Shown: positions 1 to 8,116 of the stretch, piece after piece
Position numbering within the stretch: the first letter of the stretch is position 1
Layout: each line of letters begins with the position of its first letter
From: an uncultured Blautia sp.
GTDB taxonomy: Bacteria; Bacillota; Clostridia; Lachnospirales; Lachnospiraceae
Assembly (NCBI RefSeq): GCF_934424005.1
Contig: NZ_CAKRXI010000043.1
Span: forward strand, 1 to 22,792
Direction: 5' to 3'
Length of the DNA: 22,792 nucleotides
Notes under the pieces: model-generated
What the model saw: only the letters and a program-made list of their open reading frames with translations
What the model was told of the DNA's origin: nothing
Databases searched by the model: none
Translations under genes and position numbers: made by a program

Positions 1-33
1 GCAGGTAGTATAGTTGTTCGAGATTTTTTGCAT
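1..33 (-). CDS. Possible start of a further minus-strand gene (partial)
   Basis: An ATG at 33 opens an eleven-codon frame (MQKISNNYTTC) that runs off the left edge of the window, 40 bases downstream of the holA stop. A purine-rich stretch (AAAGGAAG) precedes it, but the spacing to the ATG is only about two bases, which is poor for a ribosome binding site. In Bacillus the gene after holA encodes ribosomal protein S20, but these residues do not look like S20. Too little is visible to name a product, and the frame may be chance. Confidence 0.2.
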   Translation of the reverse strand, partial: MQKISNNYTTC

Positions 34-73
34 CTTCCTTTCAATGCTTTATCATACCTGTAAATTTTCTCTT

Positions 74-1063
74 CTATTTATTTCTCTCAGTACTATATTT
101 CACTATCAACAGTTCCACGCTCAGTACATCCTGCAGTCTTCCGGTCTTCACGGCCTCCTCCGCATCAACAAAATCCTCTTCTGCCTGTTCAAGCTCCTCC
201 ACACTGTAAGCTCTCGCACAAGCCAGTATATTTCTTGCCACAAAAGACGGTACGCCGAGCCTGGTTGCAATTTCGTTCTGAGACGCCCCTTCCCCTGCCA
301 TTTTCTTTGCAAGGCACATCTGCCGGAACTGCTTCGATAACAGAAACAGTATCCTCATCGGCGGCTCACGCAGCGTCAGAAGATCATTGTACAGATCCAG
401 TGCTCTCCTTTGATTTCGCTCAGTAACTGCACGAACCATATCAAAGATCTTATTCTCTGTCCGTGTTGTACAGATTTCCTCAATATCTTCTCTCGTTACA
501 ATATCCTGTCCCATGGTATATGTGATCAGCTTCTCCAGTTCCATACGGATATTTCCCATATCCGTACCGGTTTTTGTCAGAAAAAGTTCCATATCTCTGG
601 TCGTAATCTTGCGTCCTTCTCTCGCCAGAATACCTGCCGCCCAGCGCATCAGTGTCTTTTCATCCTGCTTTGCAAACTCTACAATGCGGCCGCAGTTTTT
701 CACCGTCTTATACATACGGCTTCGTTTATCTACCTCTTCTTCAATAAAAACCAGTCTCAGGTAATCCGGCAGCGTCTTCATATAATCTGCAAGTTCATCA
801 CATTTATTCTTAAAAAATCCGGAGTTTTCCACAAGAACCACACGATGATCTGCAAAGAAAGGCATTGTCTCACAGAGGTCGATCATTTCACGCACCTCAA
901 TTCCTTTTCCTTCATATTTGGTAAAATTCATCGTATCATCATCCGGATTTAATGCATGAATCAGCTTTTCTTTGTACTGAATCTTCAGATACGCTTCCTC
1001 ACCAAACAGAAGATATGCATTTTTGAATTTTCCTGTTTTAATGTCTTCCTGTAAATTTTTCAC
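74..1063 (-). CDS. holA: DNA polymerase III subunit delta
   Basis: This is the clamp-loader delta subunit, which opens the beta sliding clamp during replication. The recognisable N-terminus (VKNLQEDIKTGKFKNAYLLF) matches the usual HolA opening, in which a lysine/aspartate-rich helix leads into the YLLFGEE strand. The C-terminal collar region ends in LLIVKYS. The open frame extends to 1228, but I choose a GTG start at 1063. AGGAGG lies at 1075-1080 with a further GGAA close by, and the resulting 329 aa is the normal family length. The longer frame would overlap comEC, and the ATG at 1135 has no ribosome binding site. The gene lies downstream of comEC, the order known from Bacillus (comEC then yqeN/holA), and has its own promoter in the 124-bp gap, so replication supply need not depend on the competence genes. 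Confidence 0.93.
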   Translation of the reverse strand: MKNLQEDIKTGKFKNAYLLFGEEAYLKIQYKEKLIHALNPDDDTMNFTKYEGKGIEVREMIDLCETMPFFADHRVVLVENSGFFKNKCDELADYMKTLPDYLRLVFIEEEVDKRSRMYKTVKNCGRIVEFAKQDEKTLMRWAAGILAREGRKITTRDMELFLTKTGTDMGNIRMELEKLITYTMGQDIVTREDIEEICTTRTENKIFDMVRAVTERNQRRALDLYNDLLTLREPPMRILFLLSKQFRQMCLAKKMAGEGASQNEIATRLGVPSFVARNILACARAYSVEELEQAEEDFVDAEEAVKTGRLQDVLSVELLIVKYSTERNK

Positions 1064-1144
1064 TTCCTGCGAAACCTCCTGAAAAATACCGTTTTCTGAC
1101 GGAATGCCATCCACAGACAGCATTAAATTATTCATTATCTGTTT

Positions 1145-1173
1145 AGTATAGACGATTTTGGCTTTTTTCTCAA
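1145..1173 (-). promoter_or_regulatory. Sigma-A-type promoter for holA
   Basis: On the minus strand TTGAGA (1168-1173) is followed after exactly 17 bases by TATACT (1145-1150), one mismatch from consensus in each box. It lies in the gap between the comEC stop at 1188 and the holA GTG at 1063. It would give an independent transcript with a leader of roughly 75 bases. Confidence 0.7.
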
Positions 1174-1187
1174 TACTGTATCTCTGC

Positions 1188-3494
1188 TCACGGATGCACA
1201 AACGTATCCACCCATACCTCCTTACCATCAGTCTCTGCTGTCACAGCCCCTTCTTTCATTGTGTACCAGATCTTTGCCCCGGAATCTTCCAACCGTTCTA
1301 TTGTCTCGCCGGACGGATGTCCATATGTATTTGTTGCAGAGCAGGAGACCACCGCAAGTTCCGGTCTCACCACATCCAGAAATTCCTGACAGGTAGAATA
1401 TCTGGAGCCATGATGTCCCACTTTCAGAAAATCTACATCTTCCAGCTCCGGCAGAAGTTTTTTCTCCGTCTCTGCCCCGATATCACCGGTAAACAGCCCT
1501 TCAAAACCGCCATATGTCAGCCCCACGACCATACCGTCTTCATTCGCATCTGTTCCTGCCGTCCCTCTATCCGGTGAAAGAAATCGAAGAGAAGCTTTTC
1601 CAAGCGCAATTTGTTCCCCTTTTCCTCCCTTCTGTACATTCACGCCTGCTGCCTGCGCTTTATCCACCAATTGCTGATATGCATCGTCCGGTTGTGTCCA
1701 TTCCGGTAAGATCAGGTTCTTCACCCTGACAGAAGTAAGATGTGTCCTCATATAATCAAACAGTTCCAGCACACCACTGATATGGTCATTATCCGTATGT
1801 GAGATCAAAATAGCATCAATCACCCCAATCCCCCGATTTTTAAGGAATGGCAGAATCTGATAGCGTGCAATATTCTTCTTGTTACTGCTGCCGCCATCGA
1901 TCAGGAAATTCTGCCCCTGTGGAAGCTGAATAGAAATACAGTCTCCCTGCCCGATATCAAGACAGGTGATCTGCAGATTTCCAGACGGATGATAAATGAG
2001 GATTCCCAGTCCAAGTATCAGCATGATTCCTGATATACCTGACAATAACTGATATTTTCTCAGCCATACTTTTCCTTCCCCATAATCCTTTTTTTCCTGC
2101 ATGAATGCATGATTTCCCGCCCTTTTTCCAGTTGCACCTTTCCATGTGACAGTTCCCCGACTCATTCCCAAAATTTCAACTCCCAAAAACAGTAATACAT
2201 AATATCCGGCACACTGCCACAGCTCCGGACTTCCTGCGATCCATGTACAGAACGGAATTCCTGCTGCCAGTTCGCAGAGTTTCTCATACAGAAAAAGCAG
2301 CACTCTTCCAGGCAGCACCACATAAACTGCTGCACTGACCGACGCCATTCCAACCGCAACTGCTGCAATTCCACTGACCAGCACTACACTGACTGTCGGC
2401 AGCACCAGCAGATTCAGAAAAAATCCGGCCAGCGAAATCTCTCCATAGATTCGCAGCATGATCGGAAAAGTCGTCATCTGCACAGCTATTGAAGATACCA
2501 GTGTTTTCATAACAGACACCGCCAGACGATTCTCCATTCTAATGCATCCCGCCAATACCGGTGCCACTACACCAAGTCCGGCAACAGCCCCAAAAGACAG
2601 CCAGAATCCACTGTTGTACAGATTTGCAGGTGCATCCAGAAGTAAAAGGACCGCTGACACTGCCAGCGCCGTCAGCAGATCATAAGTTCTTCCTGCGATT
2701 CTTGCACCAACCGCTAGCAGAAACATGCCTACCGCCCGCATGGCAGAAACACTTTCCCCGGTAAGGATTCCATATTGCAGAAGAACACTGAGCACCACCA
2801 TCCCGGCAGACACATTTCCAAATCCGACTCTTTTCAGCAGATCAAAAAATCCAATCCCCAGTACACTGATGTGAAGTCCGGAAATCGCTAGTATATGAAT
2901 GATCCCCGCCATCTGGTAACGAATCTTAACTTCATCTTCCAGGTTGTCTTTCTCACCAAGCAGCATTGCTTCAAAAATACCGGCATCATCCTTTGCCGCA
3001 ATATCCAGCGTCTGCATTATCTTACTTTTCAGATTCTGCATAAACTGACCATATCTGGAATATTTGCTGCTCCATGCCAGAACCACACCGTTTTTCATAA
3101 AATAGTAGATTTTCTGACAGGCATAAAATTGCCTGGAATCAAATTCTCCCGGATTTCGTGGCTCAGGAATTTCTTCCAGTTTTCCCGAAATCTTAACAGT
3201 GGTTCCAACCGGGAACTCTTTATTCGATTTTAAAAATACTCTTAAATTTTTTATGGGAATTTGTTCTGATCCGACGATCAGACAGACATGTTTAAGATAG
3301 GCAGAAAGAGAATATTCCGTAGCCTGATATTGCTGCACCTCCCCGCAGATGACAGCTTCCGGATGTTTTTCAATATATAATTGTACAGATTCCGGCAAAG
3401 GATTTCCACTGATCCGTGCAAATCCCGCCAGATCCATCAACCATATACAAAACATCAGGAGCAGGCATACAAGACACACCGGGCGTCTTTTCAT
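1188..3494 (-). CDS. comEC: ComEC/Rec2 family DNA uptake channel with metallo-beta-lactamase domain
   Basis: ComEC forms the inner-membrane channel through which single-stranded DNA enters naturally competent bacteria. The 768 aa protein has the standard layout. There is an N-terminal membrane pair and OB-like region, then the central competence domain of many membrane helices carrying the ISGLHIS motif (about residues 204-210). A C-terminal metallo-beta-lactamase-like domain starts near residue 508, with HTDNDH at about 566-571, GD near 670 and GHHGS near 693. The metal ligands look intact, so nuclease activity is plausible. The start at 3494 follows GGAAGG; an upstream ATG at 3521 has no better site. 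It is preceded by the GerMN lipoprotein gene (58-bp gap holding a hairpin) and followed by holA. Confidence 0.95.
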   Translation of the reverse strand: MKRRPVCLVCLLLMFCIWLMDLAGFARISGNPLPESVQLYIEKHPEAVICGEVQQYQATEYSLSAYLKHVCLIVGSEQIPIKNLRVFLKSNKEFPVGTTVKISGKLEEIPEPRNPGEFDSRQFYACQKIYYFMKNGVVLAWSSKYSRYGQFMQNLKSKIMQTLDIAAKDDAGIFEAMLLGEKDNLEDEVKIRYQMAGIIHILAISGLHISVLGIGFFDLLKRVGFGNVSAGMVVLSVLLQYGILTGESVSAMRAVGMFLLAVGARIAGRTYDLLTALAVSAVLLLLDAPANLYNSGFWLSFGAVAGLGVVAPVLAGCIRMENRLAVSVMKTLVSSIAVQMTTFPIMLRIYGEISLAGFFLNLLVLPTVSVVLVSGIAAVAVGMASVSAAVYVVLPGRVLLFLYEKLCELAAGIPFCTWIAGSPELWQCAGYYVLLFLGVEILGMSRGTVTWKGATGKRAGNHAFMQEKKDYGEGKVWLRKYQLLSGISGIMLILGLGILIYHPSGNLQITCLDIGQGDCISIQLPQGQNFLIDGGSSNKKNIARYQILPFLKNRGIGVIDAILISHTDNDHISGVLELFDYMRTHLTSVRVKNLILPEWTQPDDAYQQLVDKAQAAGVNVQKGGKGEQIALGKASLRFLSPDRGTAGTDANEDGMVVGLTYGGFEGLFTGDIGAETEKKLLPELEDVDFLKVGHHGSRYSTCQEFLDVVRPELAVVSCSATNTYGHPSGETIERLEDSGAKIWYTMKEGAVTAETDGKEVWVDTFVHP

Positions 3495-3520
3495 AAGCCT
3501 TCCTTTCTGTATATAGAACA

Positions 3521-3542
3521 CCGCAGGCTATTCCACCTGCGG
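3521..3542 (-). other. Intergenic hairpin between the GerMN lipoprotein gene and comEC
   Basis: CCGCAGG (3521-3527) and CCTGCGG (3536-3542) form a perfect 7-bp stem with an 8-base loop. No U-tract follows in the minus-strand direction, so it is not a normal intrinsic terminator. It sits between the lipoprotein stop and the comEC ribosome binding site and may be an mRNA processing, stability or attenuation element. Confidence 0.45.
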
Positions 3543-3552
3543 CATTACTGCA

Positions 3553-4506
3553 TCAGGACTCCTTTGGTTCCTCGTCCTGTGCAATTAAATCTTCATTTTT
3601 TTCATAAAATTTATATAACGGCAGACTGTCCTGAAAGTTCCCCTCCGTACTGCCTTCAATAGATATCTGAACCCTGTCAACATCACAGGAATCTATAATA
3701 GAATTCACAACCGAGTAAATAGAGATATTTTCTCCTACTTCAGGTGTTTCATCACGAAAAGTACTGTTCATGTTAATGTAGCAGATCCTATCCGCTGTGA
3801 TCACACTCAAAACCAGAGAACTGTCTGGTATTGTTGCATAATGCCCTTCTTCCATCGGTCCCTTTGCAAGCTGTTCAAGCACGACACGTTCTTTTGGAAG
3901 CGATCTTCGATAATATACATTTCTTGTTTCTTTCACCAGATTTTTTCCATTTTTATCCGTAAAATACAGTGTAAAAGTATCATAACGATAGCTTTCTTTG
4001 TCTTTTCCGGTATATTGTGCAAATGTATCTGAAGTCATCTCTCCAACTTCCTGATTTCGCGAGTCGGTCAGTGGCTGACCTCCAACTGTAAACTGGACTT
4101 TATGAATATCCGGAATCTGCAAAAATGTCTGCACAACTCCGTCGCGTGTCATAACCTCCCGGATCTTGCTCATTTTTGAGTATTCTTTACTGAAGTCTAT
4201 GACAAGCAGATCTTTCTGCACTTCATAAGAATTGATGGAAACATCTTCCGGAAGAAGGCTGATTTCCCCATCCGGTGCATCTTTGCTTCCAAGCTTCTGC
4301 ATAAGATCTTTTACCATAAAATCTGCCGTCTCTTCTCCGGGTGAATATGGTTCTTCTCTGAGAACCGTCTCACTCTCGTTCAGATAATACAGATGGTACT
4401 TACTCTCATCCTGCGAATCCTTACTGCTTTTTGTCTCAATACTGCATCCGGCAAGTAAACTGCAAACCAGTGCTGCCAGAAGAAGTACTCTTATATATTT
4501 CTTCAT
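3553..4506 (-). CDS. GerMN-domain lipoprotein
   Basis: A secreted lipoprotein of 317 aa. The signal peptide runs MKKYIRVLLLAALVCSLLAG with the lipobox cysteine at residue 21 (LLAGC). Two repeats with the GerMN fold follow: the first from about residue 36 to 140 (Y-L-Y-Y-L start, then the LLPEDVSINSYEVQKDLLVI strand-rich part), the second from about 155 to 300 (TLYFTDKNGKNLV, then a YYRRSLPKERVVLEQLAKGP helix). GerMN domains are named from the spore germination protein GerM, and many occur in lipoproteins beside two-component systems. The start at 4506 has GGAGG at a 6-base spacing, inside the 10-base gap after the kinase stop, which argues for cotranscription and coupling. The likely role is envelope-side sensing or modulation of the kinase, but that is inference. 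Confidence 0.85.
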   Translation of the reverse strand: MKKYIRVLLLAALVCSLLAGCSIETKSSKDSQDESKYHLYYLNESETVLREEPYSPGEETADFMVKDLMQKLGSKDAPDGEISLLPEDVSINSYEVQKDLLVIDFSKEYSKMSKIREVMTRDGVVQTFLQIPDIHKVQFTVGGQPLTDSRNQEVGEMTSDTFAQYTGKDKESYRYDTFTLYFTDKNGKNLVKETRNVYYRRSLPKERVVLEQLAKGPMEEGHYATIPDSSLVLSVITADRICYINMNSTFRDETPEVGENISIYSVVNSIIDSCDVDRVQISIEGSTEGNFQDSLPLYKFYEKNEDLIAQDEEPKES

Positions 4507-4516
4507 CCGGCACCTC

Positions 4517-5944
4517 CTACGGAATATAAGATAACGGGACACGAACTGAGAATGTAGTTCCTTCCCCTTCTCTGCTGAATACTTTGATCACACCATGATG
4601 CATGGCAATCGTACTTCTTGTTATCGCAAGTCCAAGACCGGTTCCTCCGATCTCTCTGGAATGTGATTTGTCCACACGATAAAATCTCTCGAAAATACGG
4701 TCGATGGAATCCTCTGGGATACCCATACCGGAATCTGCTACCGTAACATAGAAAAACTTATGATCTGCGTCAAGTGACACACGTACCCAGCCATCATCCA
4801 CATTGTATTTTATCGCATTTTCAACAAGGTTACTGATCGCAGATGTAAATTTCAGTTCATCCACATCCGCTTCCACAGGACGGAAACTGTCAAGGATCAG
4901 GTCAATATTGCGTTTGTCCGCGATCGGACGCAGACGTTTGAGAATATCCTCCAGAAGCTGATTGATATCCATATGACTGATCTGAAGATCTGCAGATTTC
5001 TTGTCCATTTTTACCAGAGTCAGAAGATCGGTAATAATACGGTTTTCCCTGTCAATCTCCGCTGTAATGTCACGCATAAATTCCTGATAAAGTTCTTCCG
5101 GAACTCCTTCCTGTCCGACAAGGGAATCTGCCAGAACCTTCATGGAAGTCATTGGTGTCTTCAGTTCATGCGACACATTGGAAACAAACTCTGATCTTGA
5201 TTCATCCAGTACTTTCATACGTGCAAGCATCTTATTGAATGCATCCGTAATAAGCTCTGTTTCTGTATAATCCGGAACTGAAATCTCATCTTTCTGATAT
5301 CCGTCAGTAAGATCTTCGATGGATTTGGTAACACTGGCTAGCGGTTTGACCAGAATCGTAGAAAGGCCATAGGCAAGCAATGCAGACAACGCAACGATAA
5401 TTCCTATGATCAGCATCGCCATCTGTTCCTGTGCTCCCACCGTTGCCATAATGTCACTGATTGAAATATTTACAAGCATGGCTCCCTGGATCTGCGGGAC
5501 ATCCGCGCTCTTTACGGGAACAGCCATTTCCAGCATCTGCCCGTATCTGCGGTAATTTGTAACTTCTCCGTTCTTAAAACACTTCACGACCTTTGGTGAG
5601 ATCAGAGTCCGTCCTTCATCTACATGATAGGTATCTGCAACTACTTTCAGGTCTCTGTCTACAAGCACCATTCTTCCGCCATATACATTAGACAACAACT
5701 CCAGCTTACTGTTCACAGACTGTGAGCTGGAGTCATTGAGATAATTTTCTTTGATGATCTGATTACACAGAATCGCACACTGTGTACTGACCTCACTTAC
5801 CTTTACTTCAATTGCCTGTTTTTCATAATTACTGATCATGAGTTGTGTCACGATAGCACTTGGCACAATTCCCAGTATGATCAGTATGACCAGTATCCGA
5901 AAACGCAGACTCTTAAAAAACTTTGTCTTTTTTTTCGTTACCAT
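4517..5944 (-). CDS. Membrane sensor histidine kinase (HAMP, HisKA, HATPase)
   Basis: A 475 aa sensor kinase with two membrane segments (about 15-37 and 175-198) enclosing an extracytoplasmic sensor of roughly 135 residues. HAMP follows (199-250), then HisKA with the phospho-acceptor His259 in SNVSHELKTPM. The ATPase domain has an N box (SNLVENAIKYN, 371-381), a G1 box (VADSGMGIP, 402-410), an F box (IFERFYRVDKS) and a G2 box (GGTGLGLA). All catalytic motifs are intact. The gene starts three bases after the response regulator stop with no strong ribosome binding site of its own, so it is probably translationally coupled. It belongs to the broad WalK/PhoR-like class. The signal is unknown. The neighbouring lipoprotein and comEA/comEC suggest envelope or surface cues. 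Confidence 0.93.
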   Translation of the reverse strand: MVTKKKTKFFKSLRFRILVILIILGIVPSAIVTQLMISNYEKQAIEVKVSEVSTQCAILCNQIIKENYLNDSSSQSVNSKLELLSNVYGGRMVLVDRDLKVVADTYHVDEGRTLISPKVVKCFKNGEVTNYRRYGQMLEMAVPVKSADVPQIQGAMLVNISISDIMATVGAQEQMAMLIIGIIVALSALLAYGLSTILVKPLASVTKSIEDLTDGYQKDEISVPDYTETELITDAFNKMLARMKVLDESRSEFVSNVSHELKTPMTSMKVLADSLVGQEGVPEELYQEFMRDITAEIDRENRIITDLLTLVKMDKKSADLQISHMDINQLLEDILKRLRPIADKRNIDLILDSFRPVEADVDELKFTSAISNLVENAIKYNVDDGWVRVSLDADHKFFYVTVADSGMGIPEDSIDRIFERFYRVDKSHSREIGGTGLGLAITRSTIAMHHGVIKVFSREGEGTTFSVRVPLSYIP

Positions 5945-5947
5945 GGA

Positions 5948-6637
5948 TTATGCCTGGAAATAATATCCCACACCCCATTTGGTGTGTACATATTTAGGCT
6001 CACTGGGATTAGCCTCGATTTTTTCACGAAGACGACGAATATGTACATCAACGGTTCTGACATCTCCCGGATATTCATATCCCCAGACAATATTCAAAAG
6101 ATTTTCACGACTGTATACCTTGTTCGGATTGAATACGAGAAGCTCCAGCACATCAAATTCCTTTGCTGTAAGATTGATCTCCTTGCCCGCAATAAATACA
6201 CGACGGCTCTCACAGTCCAGTTTCAGATCGCCTGCTTCAATTGTCTTCGCCTTTTCCTTTTCTTCATGTTCAGAACGCGCACGACGCATGATTGCTTTGA
6301 TCCTGGCCTTTACTTCAAGAATATTAAATGGTTTTGTAATATAGTCATCTGCCCCGTAGTCCAGTCCAAGGATCTTGTCCATGTCCTCACCTTTTGCAGT
6401 AAGCATGACGATCGGAACATTGGAGAATTCTCTGATCTGCTGGCATACTTCCAGTCCATCCATCTTCGGAAGCATCAGATCCAGAAGGATAATATCGTAT
6501 TTATTCTCCTTTGCCTTCTCAACCGCTTCTTCTCCGTCATAAGCACAGTCAACCTCCATGCCGTCCTGTTCCAGATTAAAACGGATTCCTTTTACGATCA
6601 GTTTCTCGTCATCAACTACTAAAACTTTCCTGCTCAT
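5948..6637 (-). CDS. OmpR/PhoB-family response regulator
   Basis: A 229 aa transcription regulator with an N-terminal receiver and a C-terminal winged helix. The receiver shows acidic residues Asp9/Asp10, the phosphorylation site Asp53 (LLDLMLP), Thr80 and Lys102 (TKPF). The DNA-binding domain ends with the recognition helix DVRTVDVHIRRLREKIE and the wing KWGVGYYF. It is the cognate partner of the kinase that begins three bases downstream. AGGAG lies 6 bases before the ATG, within the 10-base gap after the comEA stop. It resembles WalR-type regulators in overall sequence, but its targets cannot be read from the window. Confidence 0.95.
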   Translation of the reverse strand: MSRKVLVVDDEKLIVKGIRFNLEQDGMEVDCAYDGEEAVEKAKENKYDIILLDLMLPKMDGLEVCQQIREFSNVPIVMLTAKGEDMDKILGLDYGADDYITKPFNILEVKARIKAIMRRARSEHEEKEKAKTIEAGDLKLDCESRRVFIAGKEINLTAKEFDVLELLVFNPNKVYSRENLLNIVWGYEYPGDVRTVDVHIRRLREKIEANPSEPKYVHTKWGVGYYFQA

Positions 6638-6647
6638 TCTTTTCTCC

Positions 6648-7334
6648 TTATTTCACAGCTATTTTATCCTTTATCGCCGAAAACGTACTTTCTTTGATTC
6701 CCGGCACCTGCATGATCTCCTCAATACTGGAAAAGAAACCATGTTCCTCTCTGTACGCAAGAATCGCCTGTGCCTTGGCATCACCGATTCCTGACAGGCT
6801 CTTAAGCGCTGCTGCATCTGCTGTGTTGATATTCACTACACCATTTGCATCTGCTGTCTCCGATCCCGGATCTGCCGGCTGTATTGCCGCAGGTAAAGCT
6901 CCCTCTTCCGCTTCTTCCTGCGTAGGTACATAAATCTGCTGTCCGTCACTGACCGGCTGTGCCTGATTCACGGCCGAAGCCGCTGCTTCCGGCAAAAATC
7001 CTCCAGCCGCCTCTATTGCCTGAAAAACCCGGCTGCTCCCATCCAGTTCATAAACTCCCGGATTCATTACTGCTCCGCAGACATCCACAAAAATCATTTC
7101 CGGCTCTGTCTCCACCGGCATCTCCGATAGCTCCGCTTCTGCTGATATTTTTGCTTCCGCCAGATCCTCTGTTGCATCATTCCCAGCCTGTGTACCATCC
7201 TGTGTTTCTGATTCTGATACAGTATCCTGTCCGTCCAGCATTATTTCTGTTTTGTTTTTCTGACATCCGCTCATTCCTGACAAACCTGCCAGAAAAAATA
7301 TGCTCAATATCAGACTGTAAAAATTTACTTTCAT
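6648..7334 (-). CDS. comEA: ComEA-like SLBB/helix-hairpin-helix DNA-binding lipoprotein
   Basis: ComEA is the surface DNA receptor that hands double-stranded DNA to ComEC during transformation. This 228 aa protein has a hydrophobic N-terminus ending in a lipobox-like MSGC (Cys24), so it may be lipid-anchored instead of having the usual transmembrane anchor. An acidic low-complexity linker follows (25-80). Then come an SLBB domain (about 82-137, DVCGAVMNPGVYEL) and a second linker. The C-terminal pair of helix-hairpin-helix motifs spans 165-228 (VNINTADAAALKSLSGIG and VPGIKESTFSAI). The start at 7334 is the only reasonable ATG, since an in-frame TGA lies just upstream. Its best ribosome binding site (GGAGGG) is about 15 bases away, unusually far. 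It heads the operon. Confidence 0.88.
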   Translation of the reverse strand: MKVNFYSLILSIFFLAGLSGMSGCQKNKTEIMLDGQDTVSESETQDGTQAGNDATEDLAEAKISAEAELSEMPVETEPEMIFVDVCGAVMNPGVYELDGSSRVFQAIEAAGGFLPEAAASAVNQAQPVSDGQQIYVPTQEEAEEGALPAAIQPADPGSETADANGVVNINTADAAALKSLSGIGDAKAQAILAYREEHGFFSSIEEIMQVPGIKESTFSAIKDKIAVK

Positions 7335-7402
7335 GATCTCGGTTCACTTCCCTCCGTAGGATTACGGCAGACCTCCCCGATTCTCATACTTAACCATGTC
7401 TT

Positions 7403-7431
7403 ATTTTAACGAATTCCCGGTAGATTTACAA
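7403..7431 (-). promoter_or_regulatory. Promoter of the comEA operon
   Basis: On the minus strand TTGTAA (7426-7431), a 17-base spacer and TAAAAT (7403-7408) match sigma-A boxes at 4/6 and 5/6. It lies about 70 bases upstream of the comEA ATG and just beyond the end of the preceding transporter gene. That gene has no clear terminator, so some read-through is possible. Confidence 0.55.
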
Positions 7432-7468
7432 TAGGAAACTTTATTTATTCCTGTGCATGATAACTTTA

Positions 7469-7900
7469 TTATTCCCATTTAAAAATCACAATGCCGGCAA
7501 TCGCGATCAGCATTCCCAGAATCTTTCTCCACTCAAACGGTTGCTGCATTGTTCCAAACATTCCCAAAAGTTCAATTACATATGCCACGATCAACTGGGA
7601 AATGACGATCAGCATAGCTGCTTTTGCAGGCCCAAGTGCCCCCATGCTCTGAATAACAGTAATTGTAATAAATGCTCCGATCACTCCGCCAAGAAGCGTG
7701 TATTTATTATCTACCTGCCATAATGCCGAAACACTCTGTCTTCCTGTAAATATCCATGCCAACACGCAGACCATAAATGCTGAGAGCTGCACCCATCCCG
7801 TTGATACCCATAAACTGGTCTGTTTCGTCACTTCTGTATTAAAAACACCCTGAATACTCATCAGTGCTCCCGAGATCAATGCCGTAAAAAATCCCCACAT
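7469..7900 (-). CDS. DUF606/YdcZ-type DMT-superfamily membrane transporter
   Basis: A 143 aa integral membrane protein with about five hydrophobic segments. It opens with the characteristic MWGFFTALISGALMSIQGVF and then NTEVTKQ, and closes with a terminal segment ending in GIVIFKWE. Length and pattern fit the small DMT family (DUF606, YdcZ), members of which occur singly or as pairs. The substrate is unknown. The frame extends upstream to 7948, but GGAGG sits 7 bases before the ATG at 7900, which matches the family start. It stands alone between the feo operon terminator and the comEA promoter, and nothing around it indicates a substrate. Confidence 0.85.
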   Translation of the reverse strand: MWGFFTALISGALMSIQGVFNTEVTKQTSLWVSTGWVQLSAFMVCVLAWIFTGRQSVSALWQVDNKYTLLGGVIGAFITITVIQSMGALGPAKAAMLIVISQLIVAYVIELLGMFGTMQQPFEWRKILGMLIAIAGIVIFKWE

Positions 7901-8050
7901 AATGCAACCTCCACTCAGCTCAGATGATTTTCCTGTAGCTGTCTGCAAATTTTATTATCAGCTTATGCAGAAAATCTGTTTTTTATACAGGGAACCACTT
8001 CAAAAAATCACTTCAATAATGCCTCTGCATTCTTGCTGCGAGATGCGCAG

Positions 8051-8080
8051 AAAAAATCCCGCAGCTTCATATGCCACGGG
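8051..8080 (-). terminator. Intrinsic terminator of the feo operon
   Basis: In the minus-strand transcript an 8-bp stem (CCCGTGGC with GCTGCGGG, two wobble pairs, 7-base loop) at 8058-8080 is followed by TTTTTT (8051-8056). It lies about 35 bases past the stop of the HMA-domain gene. Confidence 0.85.
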
Positions 8081-8116
8081 ATCCTGGAAATGATATTTCT
8101 TTCACTATATCATGCA

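Noticed and set aside
5843..6622. A 259-aa plus-strand frame opposite the response regulator
   Set aside because: The opposite strand carries an intact OmpR-type regulator. The shadow frame has unnatural composition.
7335..7402. Alternative GTG start close to the GGAGGG upstream of comEA
   Set aside because: The GTG is out of frame with the ComEA coding sequence, and an in-frame TGA lies just upstream of the ATG.
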